A stretch of 64,000 nucleotides of DNA from assembly GCA_029945375.1 (NCBI GenBank), contig CM057057.1, forward strand, positions 2,666,001-2,730,000, given 5' to 3'. Origin of the DNA: Agaricus subrufescens (lineage: Eukaryota; Basidiomycota; Agaricomycetes; Agaricales; Agaricaceae). The notes under the pieces were generated by a model. That model was not told the origin of the DNA. It did no database searches and saw only the letters and a list, made by a program, of their open reading frames with translations. The position numbers and the translations under genes are program-made. Below are positions 12,548 to 25,525 of this stretch, piece after piece; position 1 is the first letter of the stretch, and the number at the start of each line of letters is the position of its first letter.

Positions 12548-14820
12548 TCACTCGGTATCTGTCAAGTCCGCAAATGCATGCTTGTTTCTCTCCCGCTGGA
12601 CATCCTCATCCGTCCAACCTCTCTTTTTCTTCAGCTCATCTATAGCAGCTTGCTTCTTCTTGTTGAGTCGTAGATTGATCCACCTGAGGAGGAACGAAAC
12701 TCCCAATTGGACTGTAAGAAGGATCATGATTGCAATTTTCCCTGGAATATATCCCGGCGCATCCTTGGGCTGGAATATCTCTGTCCCCACGATATTTCCT
12801 ACACTAAAGGCAACGAGGGTCATGGCATTGATTGTACTCTTTTTTGTGTGACCACTGGTGTTACTGGCCAGGTATGCATAAACCGTGGACAACGCACTTC
12901 CAAAAGTGCCACTGAGGTAGATAGCTAATCAAACACGTCCATCAGAGACGATATATCATTACACAGAGATTGGCTCACCGAACAAGAGAACTCCCTTTTG
13001 TCCAGTGTTGTTAAACCCGATAAGCAGCGCTGCAAACCTTGAGTTTGACGTATCCGGTATAAAAATTCTGTGGGGCCCACCTGCACTCAAGATCGTTGGT
13101 AAAAGGGCAAAGATGATCGGGATCATTCGTTCATTCTACTCTACTCTCAGTCTATCGACCGCAAAACAATCCAAATGACACCTACCTTCCGATCAGAGTA
13201 CCAACCGCAGAAAAGCGTCGTGATTGCCGCAAACGCGCCTACCGGTGTTGACAGAATGAGGGTCTGCTTTGATCTGTAGGCGAATATGTGAATGATAGAC
13301 CAACAATGTTCCTAAAAGCACGTACGTGTATCCAAAACTCTTGATAATAAGATTACTGACTGCGAAGAGAGGTTAGCGCCTGCTTCCACCCTGACTGTGA
13401 CTTTACTTACAATTACTAATCCCCCCATTCGGTATGCTAGCTGAACGGCATTCAATTCAACCGCATCCAACTGAACAAAAAACTAGTAGACTTACTGAGC
13501 AATGTTGTGAGAATGACAAGCCAAGTCCGAATGTCCAATAATGCCTCTTTAATTTGATTCGTCTTGAGCTCTTTATTCTCGGTACCACCCTGGTCATTCC
13601 GAACTCTTTCCAAAGCGGCAATGCGCTCTTCTCTTGTCAGGTTGGTCGCATGTACAGGAGAATCGGGTAACCAAATTAACACGCAAATGCCAACAACAAT
13701 AGCCAAAGCACCAAGCAGAATGTAAATGATTTTCCAGGGAGCAAGTCTCTTTCCATCGTAAAATGAAACACCCTAAAAGAAAATTGAGCGAACAAATCCT
13801 ACGGCACAAATCGCCAACTCACATAGGCAACGAAGCCTCCAAATATATGAGTTAATCCGTTCTACACACAGCACTTAAGAAAGTTCAAGATGCAGCAGTC
13901 AGCTGACTATACCATGACATAAAACCAGGATATCCGCCTGGCTTGCTCATTCTTCTTGTAGAACATGGATATAATCAAGATGAGGATAGGGGCAACACAT
14001 GATTCGCACATTCCTTTAGCGAATTTATCAGCGCTGTAGACTGCTTTCATAGATCCCATTTCCCACCTAACAAAAATCGGAGGGCAAAAAACCCGCCAAA
14101 TGACCCCGCAACGGAGTGGAGCATCAAGAGGATGCCCCAGATGACAATGTTCGCTCCAAGGTACTTAGCAGCTCGTGTTTTCTGAGCGATGTACGTTGTT
14201 GGAAACTCAAATGCAAGAAAGCCTTTGCATAGGTCAATAACGAGTCTTGGGGCAGCTCTGTGAAAATGTATGACCCACCAAGGTAGAAACCCATAGAGAC
14301 TAGATTATAGTGCTGAGCAAGACAAACGTGAGGCTATGAACCTAAGAAGACCTTGGGCGACAGACCTGTCCTTTTATTGGAAAACCCATCACGCTTTTGG
14401 ACCGAGTCAACGATAGACTCAAAACGATGAGTGGCGTACACTCACCTCGCATAATTCAGTGAGGTTTTATCCCTGTGAACATTACATCAATAAAATGCCG
14501 GATAACTAGCTGTTGTGCGATCATACAAGTATTGGGTGAAATAGACAGCAGCACAAAGAGGAGGGATTAACATGTCCTGGAAGTCGGTACATTGAATTGA
14601 GTCTCCTATTAATTGATGTAGGACGCACAAGCTTTCTCCTCAGCTTGAGATTGTACTCCTCGCTGAACGTGACCGCATTTTCCGCATCAATCAGCTTGAG
14701 GGCTTCATCACCGCGGCGGAAATCCACGGAGCTTATACTAGGGGCCTCGACGACCTTCTCTTCGATGCTCTTTTCGTCGGAGGTCCGTTTCTCCTCTACA
14801 GGTTCTGATGTCTGGACCAT
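12548..14820 (-). CDS. Dal5-like MFS permease (anion:cation symporter type), copy 1
   Basis: Start MVQTSEPVEEKRT is at 14820 and stop at 12550-12548, in a dozen or so short exons. Landmarks in order: an acidic N-tail ending LKLRRKL, joined across an intron to DMLIPPLCAAVYFTQYLDKT and then SLNY (first membrane segment and the family's LDKT-LNY motif); GFYLGFLAFEFPTTYIAQK; AAKYLGANIVIWGI; GGFFALRFLLG; ISWFYVMNG; GVSFYDGKRLAPWKIIY; a cytosolic loop REERIAALERVRND; SIPNGGISN; and a C-terminal block with PKDAPGYIPGKIA and a Lys-rich tail. This order matches fungal allantoate/nicotinate-type permeases of the plasma membrane with 12 membrane helices. The substrate cannot be read from sequence. All splice borders checked keep the frame, so the gene looks functional. 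Confidence 0.88.
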
Positions 14821-15954
14821 TGTTGAAATCTTGCCCGGTTAGACAGAAGTGAAGCAGTGGGTGAACCTTCCAAGGAGGTAATTGCGCTGAACGGGAATTG
14901 ACCGTTTTTATCTTTGCAGAGGGCAACCCTTATCAGCTGACGGCTCTCCGTGATAGGCATGTGCACAGTTGTCCCTATCGTTGATACCGCTTTTTAACCC
15001 CACTATAGTGGAATACCCGAAAGGGTGTATAGTATTTCAAGACTGCACCACCACGAACAGAACACATGAGAAGAAAGTGATAAAAATACCAAAAGTACTT
15101 TCACACCAGAATTTAGGACGAGGAAGATAAGCAGAGTGAGAGATAGATAGTAAGGTAGGGGAATGAGTCGACGGGTTGTTCCTAGATAAGTTTGTTGCCA
15201 AGGAGACGAGGCGTGTATGCATTGCTGAGAAGAGTTTACAGAGAGGGAGTCCAACTGGAGTCTAACATGGGCCTCCGATGCCAAGGATTCATTTCTGATC
15301 CGTGATCATGCGTCGATGGGGAGGAATCAGATGGGGAAGACATTTCATACACTTGAGGTAGAAGAATGGCCGATTCGGCCCCATGACACATAGAAGTCAG
15401 CTGCAATGACCAGTATCGCAGATTTCAATACAATTGTAGCACGAGATACGGCAGTAATACGGGCGAATAAGCTGTAAAGAGAAGTCGATAACGAAGCTAT
15501 TGATTAGCTGGCAGACCACACTATTTTTTTTCTCACGGAATATGGTTGGTTTGTCCACGTCATTGATATATGTATTCGGGTGATAACAATCTAGCTTGAC
15601 ATTGAATACTTCAGGTTCAGGACTCTTGACGTGTGCTCTCGACTCTAAGTTTGGCAAAACTCCTTGGGCTAAATTGATTTTTCTTGCTTTCCTGGCTTCA
15701 ATAAGCGCTCTCACTTACCGAGTCAGCCTGGCCATTCGTCTTGCTCTCCTCAAGGCTCACTGGTCCCTCTTCCATCAGGCACCGTCGAGACAAAAGTGGA
15801 TTAAGGACAGAAACTTCTCTGTATTCATCATGGCCCGGTCATTGGTATATCTCAAAGCTTTCTAATTTTCTGCGTTCTTCCTGCATTCTGATATAGACAC
15901 ACGCTGCCTGATCGACATAATGTAAACGGTCGCGTGAGCTCTCTCAGCCCCGAT
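14821..15954. other. Permease upstream region, copy 1 (duplicated)
   Basis: About 1.1 kb holding the permease promoter and the 3' flank of the ribonuclease remnant. No gene of its own was recognised. The small ORFs here (for example 15003-15284 and 15397-15714) are not preserved as ORFs in the second copy, which argues against coding. The whole stretch recurs at 19452-20563 with many changes. Confidence 0.5.
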
Positions 15955-16504
15955 TTAGAAGCTATATTTCACAAAGCCATTAGTAAACGGGGCACCGGTG
16001 TGTGCGAGGCTGGCTAGGAAAACCCGACTGCTAAGCTTCTGCATGCAAAAGACCCATATATATTGCCATACCACAGAAATTATCGTTGTTGTCATAAATA
16101 ACACGATCTGCACCGGAGGATCGGCACCGTTGTATGTACCGCTGGTCAAGATAGGGTACTCGAAAAAGTTACTGCCAGAGCAGCCAAAACTGAAGTCCTA
16201 CACATCGTCATCGAAGTCAGATCATATCATGCAACTCACTCTGCATAATGCTCACCTCAAAGTCATGGCATTGATGGGGGTAATTATTGGATTATTGAAA
16301 GGACCAACTTTGTCTATTGATATAACGATTACTGCAGACACACCTAGCACCTCCTGACACTGCTTTGTTGATCCCATTCTGGACACTCGTCGCGGAAAAG
16401 CTGCGTCCTTCAATGAGGTCAGGACCGAAGATTGGTGGGTGGTATTGCAGACGAACCGGCACAACTGCAAGACCAGGCTGCTTCAACATTGAAAGGGACG
16501 GCCT
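15955..16504 (-). pseudogene. Truncated, frameshifted T1/U2-type ribonuclease copy
   Basis: This is the left copy of the ribonuclease gene whose intact version is at 20564-21185. The signal-peptide exon is absent because the duplication joint falls at 16504. Other lesions are visible by comparison. The splice acceptor before the active-site His exon has changed from cag to caa. The Tyr after that His motif is a Cys. There is a 2-nt length difference just before the ADRVIY motif (near 16130) that breaks the frame. The last Cys of the family is a Tyr. The remnant still shows FFEYPIL and THTGA. No functional product is expected. Confidence 0.88.
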
Positions 16505-16955
16505 AACATCAAACGGACCTCGCCAGACGCGTGGCTCGTGATGCTAAGGAGACACAACTTATGATTGCCTTGCCCAAAGCAGCGTGCACCGTAAAGTCTT
16601 CTTGAAAATCGGTCGGCCAGGATACCGCGTCACCAAAGTCAGGGACATAAATACCGACAAGGAGGGTATGATGGTCCAAGTGCACCTTCCGCAAATCAGA
16701 GCAGGCATAATGCCACAGAGACAATTCATGAGCGCTTGGGAACAAAAGCGAGAGCCTCTCATCGTATGAGACTTATTTCTCATCATGTCTCCGTCGCTCA
16801 TAAACCATGGGCTGCTGCTGAAACTTATGAAACTATTGCTGTCCGCATTCCCGCACATGTAATCGAGGACGAAACAGATGATGCTGGGTACTGGAATTGG
16901 TCACATTGGGACTGTGATACTAAACAGTATAGCTTTCAGTTCGACCACAATACTG
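16505..16955 (+). pseudogene. 5'-truncated SF3A2/PRP11 fragment
   Basis: This is a copy of the SF3A2 gene from within the zinc-finger exon to its end. It has no promoter, no exons 1-3 and no start codon. A 1-nt deletion lies near 16566-16575 relative to 11866-11880. A 21-nt deletion sits at 16757, between two cctc repeats where the parent has the KAYQY segment, and an 11-nt deletion lies near the end. The GRPGYRVTKVRD and DDAGYWNWSHWD blocks are still readable, so the decay is fairly recent. Confidence 0.92.
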
Positions 16956-17175
16956 AGCACTGTTTCTGTACGCCAGGCGTCCGTTTTCCTCTTAGCTCGA
17001 GCGATGCATTCCCTCAACATGATGTGATTTGGTGTACAAGGTAATGGCTATTCAGCTAAATTGTGTATTATGTGATCATCACAAGGCATTTCAAGCTGTA
17101 TAAATAAAGTATGGATTCCTGTGGAAAGAAAAGATATTCAATATCATTGAGTGAACATAAAAAAACGATATAAAC

Positions 17176-19451
17176 TCACTCTGTATCAGTCAAGTCCGCA
17201 AATGCATGTTTATTCCTCTCCCGCTGAACATCCTCATCCGTCCAGCACCTCTTTCTCTTCAGCTCCTCTATAGCAGCTTGCTTCTTCTTGTTGAGTCGTA
17301 GATTGATCCACCTGAGGAGGAACGAAACTCCCAATTGGACTGTAAGAAGGATCATGATTGCAATTTTCCCTGGAATATAACCCGGCGCATCCTTGGGCTG
17401 GAATATCTCTGTCCCCACGATATTTCCTACACTAAAGGCAACGAGGGTCATGGCATTGATTGTACTCTTTTTTGTGTGACCACTGGTGTTACTGGCCAGG
17501 TATGCATAAACCGTGGACAAAGCACTTCCAAAAGTGCCACTGAGGTAGATAGCTAATCAAACACGTCCATCAGAGACGAGATATCATTACACAGAGATTA
17601 GCTGACCAAACAAGAGAACTCCCTTTTGTCCAGTGTTGTTGAACCCGATAAGCAGCGCTGCAAACCTTGAGTTTGACATACCCGGTACAGTTCTGTTGGA
17701 CTCACCTGCGCTCAGGATTGTTGGTAAAAGGGCAAAGATGATTGGGATCATTCGTTCATTCTACTCTACTCTCAGTTGATTAAACGCAAAACAGTTTAAA
17801 CGGCACACCTACCTTCCTGTCCGAGTACCAACCGCAGAGAAGCGTCGTCATCGCCGCAAGTGCACCTCCAGGTGTTGATAGAATGAGGGTCTGCTTTGAT
17901 CTATAGGCTAATATGTGAATGATAGACCAACAATGTTTCTAAAAGCACGTACGTGTATCCAAAACTCTTGATAATAAGGTTACTGACTGCAAAAAGACGT
18001 TGGCTGTCTGTTCCTGCTCTAATGGTGACTTTACTTACAATTACTAATTCCCCCATTCGGTATGCTAGCTGAACGGCATCCAATTAAACCACATCAACTG
18101 ATTGGAACTAGTCAACTTACTGAGCAATGTTGTGAGAATGACAAGCCAAGTCCGAATGTCCAATAATGCCTCTTTAATTTGACTCGTCTTGAGTTCTTTA
18201 TTCTCAGTGCCACCCTGATCATTCCGAACTCTTTCTAAAGCAGCAATGCGTTCTTCCCTTGTGAGGTTGGTCGCACGTACAGGAGAATCAGGTAACCAAA
18301 CTACCACGCAAATACCGACGACAATGGCCAGAGCACCGAGCAAAATGTAAATGATTTTCCAGGGAGCAAGTCTCTTTCCATCGTAAAATGAAATACCCTG
18401 GAAGAAGCCTGAGCGAACAAGTCTTACAACTCAAATTGCCAACTCACATAGGCAACGAAGCCTCCAAATATCTGAGTCAATCCATTCTATACACAGTATT
18501 AGACGTTTTTGGTATCCAGCTATCAGTTGACTCGTACCATGACATAAAACCATGATATCCGCCTAGCTTGCTCATTCTTCTTGTAAAACATGGATATAAT
18601 CAAGATGAGAATGGGGGCAACGCAGGATTCACACATTCCTTCAATAACACTCTTAGCGCTGTAGACCGCTTTCATAGATCCCGCTTCCTACCTAACAAAA
18701 ATCGGAGGGCAAAAAACCCGCCAAATGACCCCGCAACGGAGTGGAGCATCAAGAGGATGCCCCAGATGACAATGTTCGCTCCAAGGTACTTAGCAGCTCG
18801 TGTTTTCTGAGCGATGTACGTTGTTGGAAACTCAAATGAAAGGTAACCTTCGCATAGGTCAACAACAAGTTTTGGAGCAGTTCTGTGAGGATGTATGACC
18901 CACCAAGGTAGAAACCCATAGAGACTAGATTATAATGCTGGATGACACAAAGGTGAGGCTATGGATCTACTAAGACGTTTGGCAACAAACCTGTCCGGTT
19001 ATCGGAAAACCCATCACGCTTTTGGACCAACTCAACGATAGACTCAAATCGAAGAGCAGCATGCACTCACCTCGCATAATTCAGTGAGGTTTTATCCCTG
19101 TGAACATTACATTAAACAGATGCCGAAGAATTGACTACTGTGTGATCATACAAGAACTGGGTGAAATAGACAGCAGCACAAAGAGGAGGGATTAACATGT
19201 CCTAGAAGTCGGTACATTGAATTTAGCGCAAGTCTCGTATGAACCAATGTAGGACGCACAAGCTTTCTCCTCAGCTTGAGATTGTACTCCTCGCTGAACG
19301 TGACCGCATTTTCCGCATCAATCAGCTTGAGGGCTTCATCACCGCGGCGGAAATCCACGGAGCTTATACTAGGGGCCTCAACAACCTTCTCTTCGATGCT
19401 TTTTTCGTCGTAGGTCCGTTTCTCCTCTACAGGTTCTGACGTCTGGACCAT
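17176..19451 (-). CDS. Dal5-like MFS permease, copy 2
   Basis: Start MVQTSEPVEEKRT is at 19451 and stop at 17178-17176. It has the same exon order and motifs as copy 1. The borders I compared are conserved in function even where bases differ: the first intron acceptor is tag instead of cag, and the acceptor before the GYLSFEFPTTYIAQK exon is kept. Amino-acid changes are few and mostly conservative (GFLAFEF to GYLSFEF; KKRGWTDED to KRCWTDED in the tail). Both copies therefore appear intact. Because the full upstream region was duplicated too, copy 2 should start out with the same regulation as copy 1. Confidence 0.86.
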
Positions 19452-20563
19452 TGTTGAAATCTCGCCCGGTTAGACAGAAGTGAAGCAAAGGGTGAACTTT
19501 CCACAGGAGGACTCTACGCTGAACGGACTGTTTTTATAATTGCAGAAGACTACCCTTATTAGCTGACGGCTCTCCGTGATAGGCATGTGCACAGTTGTCC
19601 CTATCGTTTACACCGCACTTTGACCCCACTGCGGTAGAATACCCGAAAGGGTGTGTAATATTTCAAGAGCGCACCACCGCAAACAGAACACATGAGAAGA
19701 AAGTAGTAAAAATATCAAAAGTATTTTCACACCAGAATTTAGGACCAGGAAGATAAGCAGGGTGAGATAGATAGTAAGATAGGCAAATGAGGCGACAGGT
19801 TGCTCCTAGATAAGTTTGTTGCCAGGGAGACGAGGCTTGTAGGCAGTACTGGAGAAAATGTAACAGAGAGGGAGTCCAACATGAGCCTCCGATGCCAGGG
19901 ATTCATCTGATCCGTGATCATGCGTCGATGGGGAGAAATCAGATGGGGAAGACATTTCGTACACTTGAGGTAGAAGAATGGCCGATTCGGCCCCATGACA
20001 CATAGAAGTCAGCTGCAATGGCCGGTGCCGCAGATTTCCAATACAATTGTAGCACGAGACACGGCAGTAGTATGGGCAGATAAGTTGTAAAGAGAAGTCG
20101 ATAACGAAGGTGTGTGTTGGTTAGCTGGCAGATTACATTATTTCTTTCTCACGAAGTATGGTTGGTTTGTTCACGTCATTGATATATTCGGGTGATAGCA
20201 ATCTAGCTGCCGCTTGACATCCTGCAGGTTCAAACTGGGTTCCAAACTCTTTGATGTATGCTCTCGACTCTAGCTTTGGCAAAATTCCTCGGGCAAAATC
20301 GATTTTCATGCCTTCCTGACTTCTAAAACCGTTCTCATCTACTCAGACTGGCTATTCGTCTTGCTTTCCTCACCGGTCTTTCTTCCGGCAGGCACCATCG
20401 AGACAAAATTAGACTGAGGAAAGAAACCCCACGTATTCACCACGGTCCGGTCATTGGTATCTCAAAACTTCCCAATTTTCTGCGTCCTTCCTGCATTCTG
20501 ATATAGACACACGCTACCAGATCTACACAATGTAAATGGTCGCGTGAGCCCTCGGGGCCCCGA
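19452..20563. other. Permease upstream region, copy 2
   Basis: Counterpart of 14821-15954. It contains the promoter of permease copy 2 and the 3' flank of the ribonuclease gene. No independent gene was recognised. Compared with copy 1 it carries scattered indels, which fits non-coding DNA under weak constraint. Confidence 0.5.
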
Positions 20564-21185
<622 letters not shown>

Positions 21186-22159
21186 CTTCTCGGAAAGCCA
21201 ACACAGAGAGCACTGATATCGAGCGTATTGGTACAACTTTTCAGCCCCTTTATATGGCTCGCTACCTCGTAATTTCGCATGTGCGAGCTATCAACACTCC
21301 TGAGAATCACATTCAAGTGAAATCCTAGTTCTTCAGCCCATGTGTACACTATGCACATGCCAAAACCGCCACATGCTCCTTTGCCACATTGCACACCAAG
21401 GGAACAGCGAACACACGTGCTTCTAGCTTGATTAAGTCTTTGCAGTTTGTTGACGACAATTGATTATAGATATTGTCAATCACTATTCAAGAAACGATAA
21501 GATGACCATAGAAGGTAAAGCATAGTGGGGCCATGGCATACATATCGCAGTGGAGTATTTGCACCCTGGCAACCGCATCCACTCGGGTCTTTCAGCCACA
21601 AGTACTCTGTTTCCCCACTTCAGGTGATCGGCAGTTAATGCCGTCAGCACTGCCAATCACGCATTGAGCGTTATACTCCTTTTGAAACCAATCGGAACGG
21701 CAGGCAATTTTAGAGACGGCAGATCATGTCGAAGATAGGAATCAACGTCGTTTTCAGCAAAGGAGGGTCAAATGCAAGGTTTTGAGGCTTTACCATTGGT
21801 TTATAAAGATACTCATTGGTCCTTCGATCCACGTCCGCAGGACAATGACCCCATCTATTCATGAATGCTCAATCTAGTTTACTAACAATAACCTTACCGT
21901 ACGTACATATGTGGTCAAAATTAAAACACATCACTGGTATCGCCGAGTCACTAAAGGGGGTAATGACAATTACAATTAAAAGCACAGTAAACAGGAACAG
22001 CTCGGCTGTCGGGTACGTACTATCAACAAGGAACACAACACGAAGAGCCGAGTGAAAACGTCTATATCTTAATATCCTGAAGCAATACCCATTACATTAT
22101 AACCATTTTGAATTGAAAGAATGAAAGAGACCATGAAAAGAGAGTTCATGAGGGATTCG
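21186..22159. other. Intergenic region, no gene recognised
   Basis: About 970 nt between the ribonuclease promoter side and the next gene's stop. The first part must hold the ribonuclease promoter. Open fragments around 21600-21790 (minus) are short and interrupted by stops; they may be eroded coding DNA but could not be assigned to a family. Confidence 0.45.
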
Positions 22160-24828
22160 TCATTTCCTCTTGTTCAAGACGTTCTTCCGATGTTTTTCTA
22201 CCCTACTGTCATTCTTATCGGATGTCACGATATTAGCCAAGAATGAAACAGCAGCAACCGATGAAGTTTGTTCATTCTTCCCTCCCAACATACTCATGCG
22301 TTTACGAAGTTTGCCGCCGGAAGGGGCCACGGGGATGTTCTCGGCGCGAGGTATCGGGGAAGTGACCAAGGTCGACCTTCTCTTCGTCAGTGAGGGGTCC
22401 AGAGGATGGGTGGGACCAGCCCGGGGGTCAAACCGTCCTTGTTCAACTACAGCCCGATTCTGTATAGCCGGTTGAAGAGGTGTGGGCATGACAAGATGTT
22501 TTGGAAGGTAACGATTCCTCCTATAGTCTTCCCTCGTCTGGGTAGAACCAGTCATACGAGAGGCATTGGATGCTGCCACCATAGATTGCTGAACGCTCCC
22601 GGCATCAGACGAACGCGGAATGTTTTCGCCTCTTTGCAGAGAGGAAGCAAGAAGCGACCGATCGCTATGCGCTGCAGGAGAACCTATAGCATATGTAGAA
22701 GCACGGTGAAGACGAGGATCGGGAGGTGTGACTCGTTCTTGCATAGGCGGAGGTTCCAGGATAATTTCTCTCTTGCTAGGGTCCGAATAAAGTTGTGGAG
22801 GAGACCTCTGGGCAGGTTGCGGTTGCCACGTCCCACTTCTCGAAAGGGAGGCCGCGGAAGGCATCCTCGTAGGGATTTGCGTGGTCTCGTGCATATTAGC
22901 AGCTTGGCCCCTATTACTAGGCCCAGCGGCGACACCCTGAGTGTGATTCTCGTCAGTGCGCATATACCTCGTTTCATTAGATAAAGGTTTTGGAGGTTCA
23001 AATGTGTACGGTGGTGGGCTAGGCCTACTCTCCTCTATTAGTGGTTTATTGAGAGCGACACCACTCGTACTCGGGCTATACTCCGAGGTATGATCAACAA
23101 CTGTTGTCATGATAGTCGGGTGTGGGGTATTTTCGTCAGGAGACATCATGGCCATGCCAATTGCGAAGCCAGAGTCTTGATCATCATATTCAATAACTGT
23201 AAGCGTGGGTGACGGCGTTCGATCATGATGATCAGGTGATGGATGGTTTATTGGACTACCGGAATGGCTTCCGGAATTGGTTGTTTGGGGCAATGAAGGG
23301 CTTGTCGGTATGGGTCCAAGTTGTTCCAGCGGAGATCGGTTGTCACGAGCGGGGACAGGTTCAGGGTAAGTATGATGTGGGTGGTGGTTGTGATGTCCGT
23401 CGCGGTGCGGCTGAAAATCGGGGCGAGGATGAAGATGATGAGGGATCTCCACCCGGGGTATCAAACTGTGAGGGAGTACTTGACCTGGCCACAAATTCAG
23501 AGAGCCCTTCTGCAAGGCTACAATTTGGGCATTTCTGTAAACCTGTGTTGGGTTTTTTGAGAAGATAATCGGAAGTTTTAGCGAGATAACGCGTACATCA
23601 CCTGACATCATAAGGCCCCGGCCATTATTTTGCTACAGAAGAATATTCGTTTAAGCATTAGTACAAATGTCGAAAAGAACAGATTGAAAAGAAAGGACAC
23701 CTGAGGTTGGGGCGGCTTCACGTGTGACCTTGAGTTGAATTCTGCTTGCACAAATCTAGGAACGGCCTCATAGGGACCTCCATTGTGCATCATGACACCT
23801 CCGAAGGGGCTACTTTCGTCCAATTCGTCGATCCTATCCAGGTCTTGATGCATCCATGGATCATCGGTGGGTGGGGGAACAACAACAGTCGGTGTAAGCC
23901 TCGTGGCTTCAGCAGCTGCCCGAAGCTTAGTTTGTCGTGTGGGGTATTCCATCACCGGTGCCTCGAGCGGAAGATTGGCGGTGCGGCGATGATTCAAGGT
24001 TTGCACCAATGGATTACGATTTTGTGGTAACGGTGGAGACTGCGGCACAAAAGGCATTGAGCTACGGCGTCTATTCTTGGAAAGTGGCGGCGGCGGCGGA
24101 GGAGGAGGAGGATGCGAACTTGAGCTGTTAGCGCTTCCCGAAGGCTCAGAGCTCGATAAGCCTAAGAGCTTGGAGAAGAAGCCGGGGCGTTTATGATGTT
24201 CAGGTTTGGAGGGGAGGAGAGACTGGTGAGAGTGTCGTCGAAGGAGAGTAGCCTCCTGCGGCATGTCTGCGTTTGCGGGCACGTGAGGCTCGGGGAGAGA
24301 GGGAGGATTAGAAGAGGGTGGTGGTGGTAGGGCAGGATGGGGCCTGGGTGATGGGTATAAGGAAGTTGTGAAAGAGGAACTATTGTTAGTTGATGAAGCC
24401 GTGGATATATCAGTGGTCATGGACTCAGGGAGCGCCGGAGAGTTCGGTGGCGGTGGAGGGATATGGACCCGGGCAGGAGGACCTTCGTTTTTGCGGGTCG
24501 GCTGGCCCGAACCCGCGGGCGGAGTGGCCATGATCAACGCAGGGCTATGCTTGTAGGAAAAAAAATTTAGATTCGAGAGGGGGTCGGGCGAGAAAGCTGG
24601 GTCAGCATAATTGACTCCTGAGAGGTTCTTCCGGGACCGCGATTTATTTTTCATAGGCTGAGTGACAACGAGACGGGAAAACAAAGCCGCAGCCTTCGCG
24701 CTCTGTGGTTTGTTCGGCCTTGCCCATAGATGAACAGACGCCACTTCGTGGAAACTCCGTTTAGAGAACGCAGCATCGGTCGAGTGTATCCGCGTCGTGT
24801 ACACCCAGTCACTCCTTAGTTGTGCCAT
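22160..24828 (-). CDS. Ser/Pro-rich protein with a Pal1-like motif
   Basis: Start ATG is at 24828 (MAQLRSDWVY) and stop TGA at 22162-22160, in three exons. Exon 1 ends after KPPQPQ, a short exon QNNGRGLMMSGD follows, and the last exon begins VYRNAQIVALQKGS. The protein of about 850 residues is mostly disordered, with poly-Pro runs (near 24085-24120) and His/Pro-rich segments. The one ordered-looking stretch is DDPWMHQDLDRIDELDESS followed by GGPYEAV, then NLWPGQVLPHSL in the next exon. The LDxID-LD ... GPYEA pattern resembles the core of fungal Pal1 morphology proteins (endocytic coat/cell tip), but the match is short. An internal ATG (24528, MATPPAGSG) is a possible alternative start. Function is not established. 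Confidence 0.6.
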
Positions 24829-25525
24829 CGCCGGATTAATGTTGAAACGAACAAGTTGGTCTCATCCTCACCTTTTAAATACTCACAGAAGGGTCGCTCA
24901 GAGGCGGCGGCCACGGCGTAAGAATTGACGTACAAGAGTGCGACTACGCTAAAAAGAGGATTAAGAACAAATTGAAGAACTTTCTCAGAACGACTTTTTT
25001 ATGTCATCCATCTCGTTTATCGAGGGCCAGCGGCGTGTTGTATAATTATCGCTAGTAGCTAGACGTCGAGAGACGGAGCGCAAGGATCTGCGATTTTCCT
25101 TCCACGAGATGCAGGCGGTCGAGGCGCAAGGACAAATTTTCCTCTTTCTTTCTATCGCCCTCATTTGTCTAGTAGAGACAGGGGCTAACATCATAGACAG
25201 GGCAAGCACGTTGCACGCTGACTCCACGGGTGATACCCATAGGCGAGGTATAGGTATTGTGACAATGGGTGTATCGTACCAGCCCAGCTTAAATGTTAAT
25301 CCTCAATTAAACCCTATGCCGAGGAAATGAAAATCGTCTATTCGTTCAGCTAGAAAGCAAAAGTGAAAACACTTCACAAAACATGCAGTAAAGATTTCGT
25401 AATTATCCAATGCGGTAGAACAACAGGAGGGCACCGAAACGTGATAAATGCAATAACAGTCTTAGATTACTAGTAATGACTATTTGGACCAGGACAGACT
25501 ATGACAAGTTCAAATCGGATTCGAT
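24829..25525. other. Intergenic region
   Basis: About 700 nt containing the promoter of the Pal1-like gene and the 3' flank of the next minus-strand gene. Small ORFs (24985-25227 minus, 25109-25330 plus) overlap each other and show no family features. Nothing else was seen. Confidence 0.45.

Larger units (their letters stand above)
11801..16504. repeat. Left unit of a 4.7 kb direct tandem duplication
   Basis: The sequence from aacatcaaac (11801) to gggacggcct (ends 16504) recurs from 16505 to 21114 in the same orientation and order: SF3A2 3' part, MFS permease, ribonuclease 3' part. Identity is patchy. Some stretches match perfectly (about 14066-14213 with 18691-18838, and about 14632-14755 with 19251-19374), while intergenic parts carry many substitutions and small indels. 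Confidence 0.93.

Noticed and set aside
21600..21790. Possible transposase remnant on the minus strand
   Set aside because: Short open pieces with stops between them; no catalytic motif or terminal repeats could be found.
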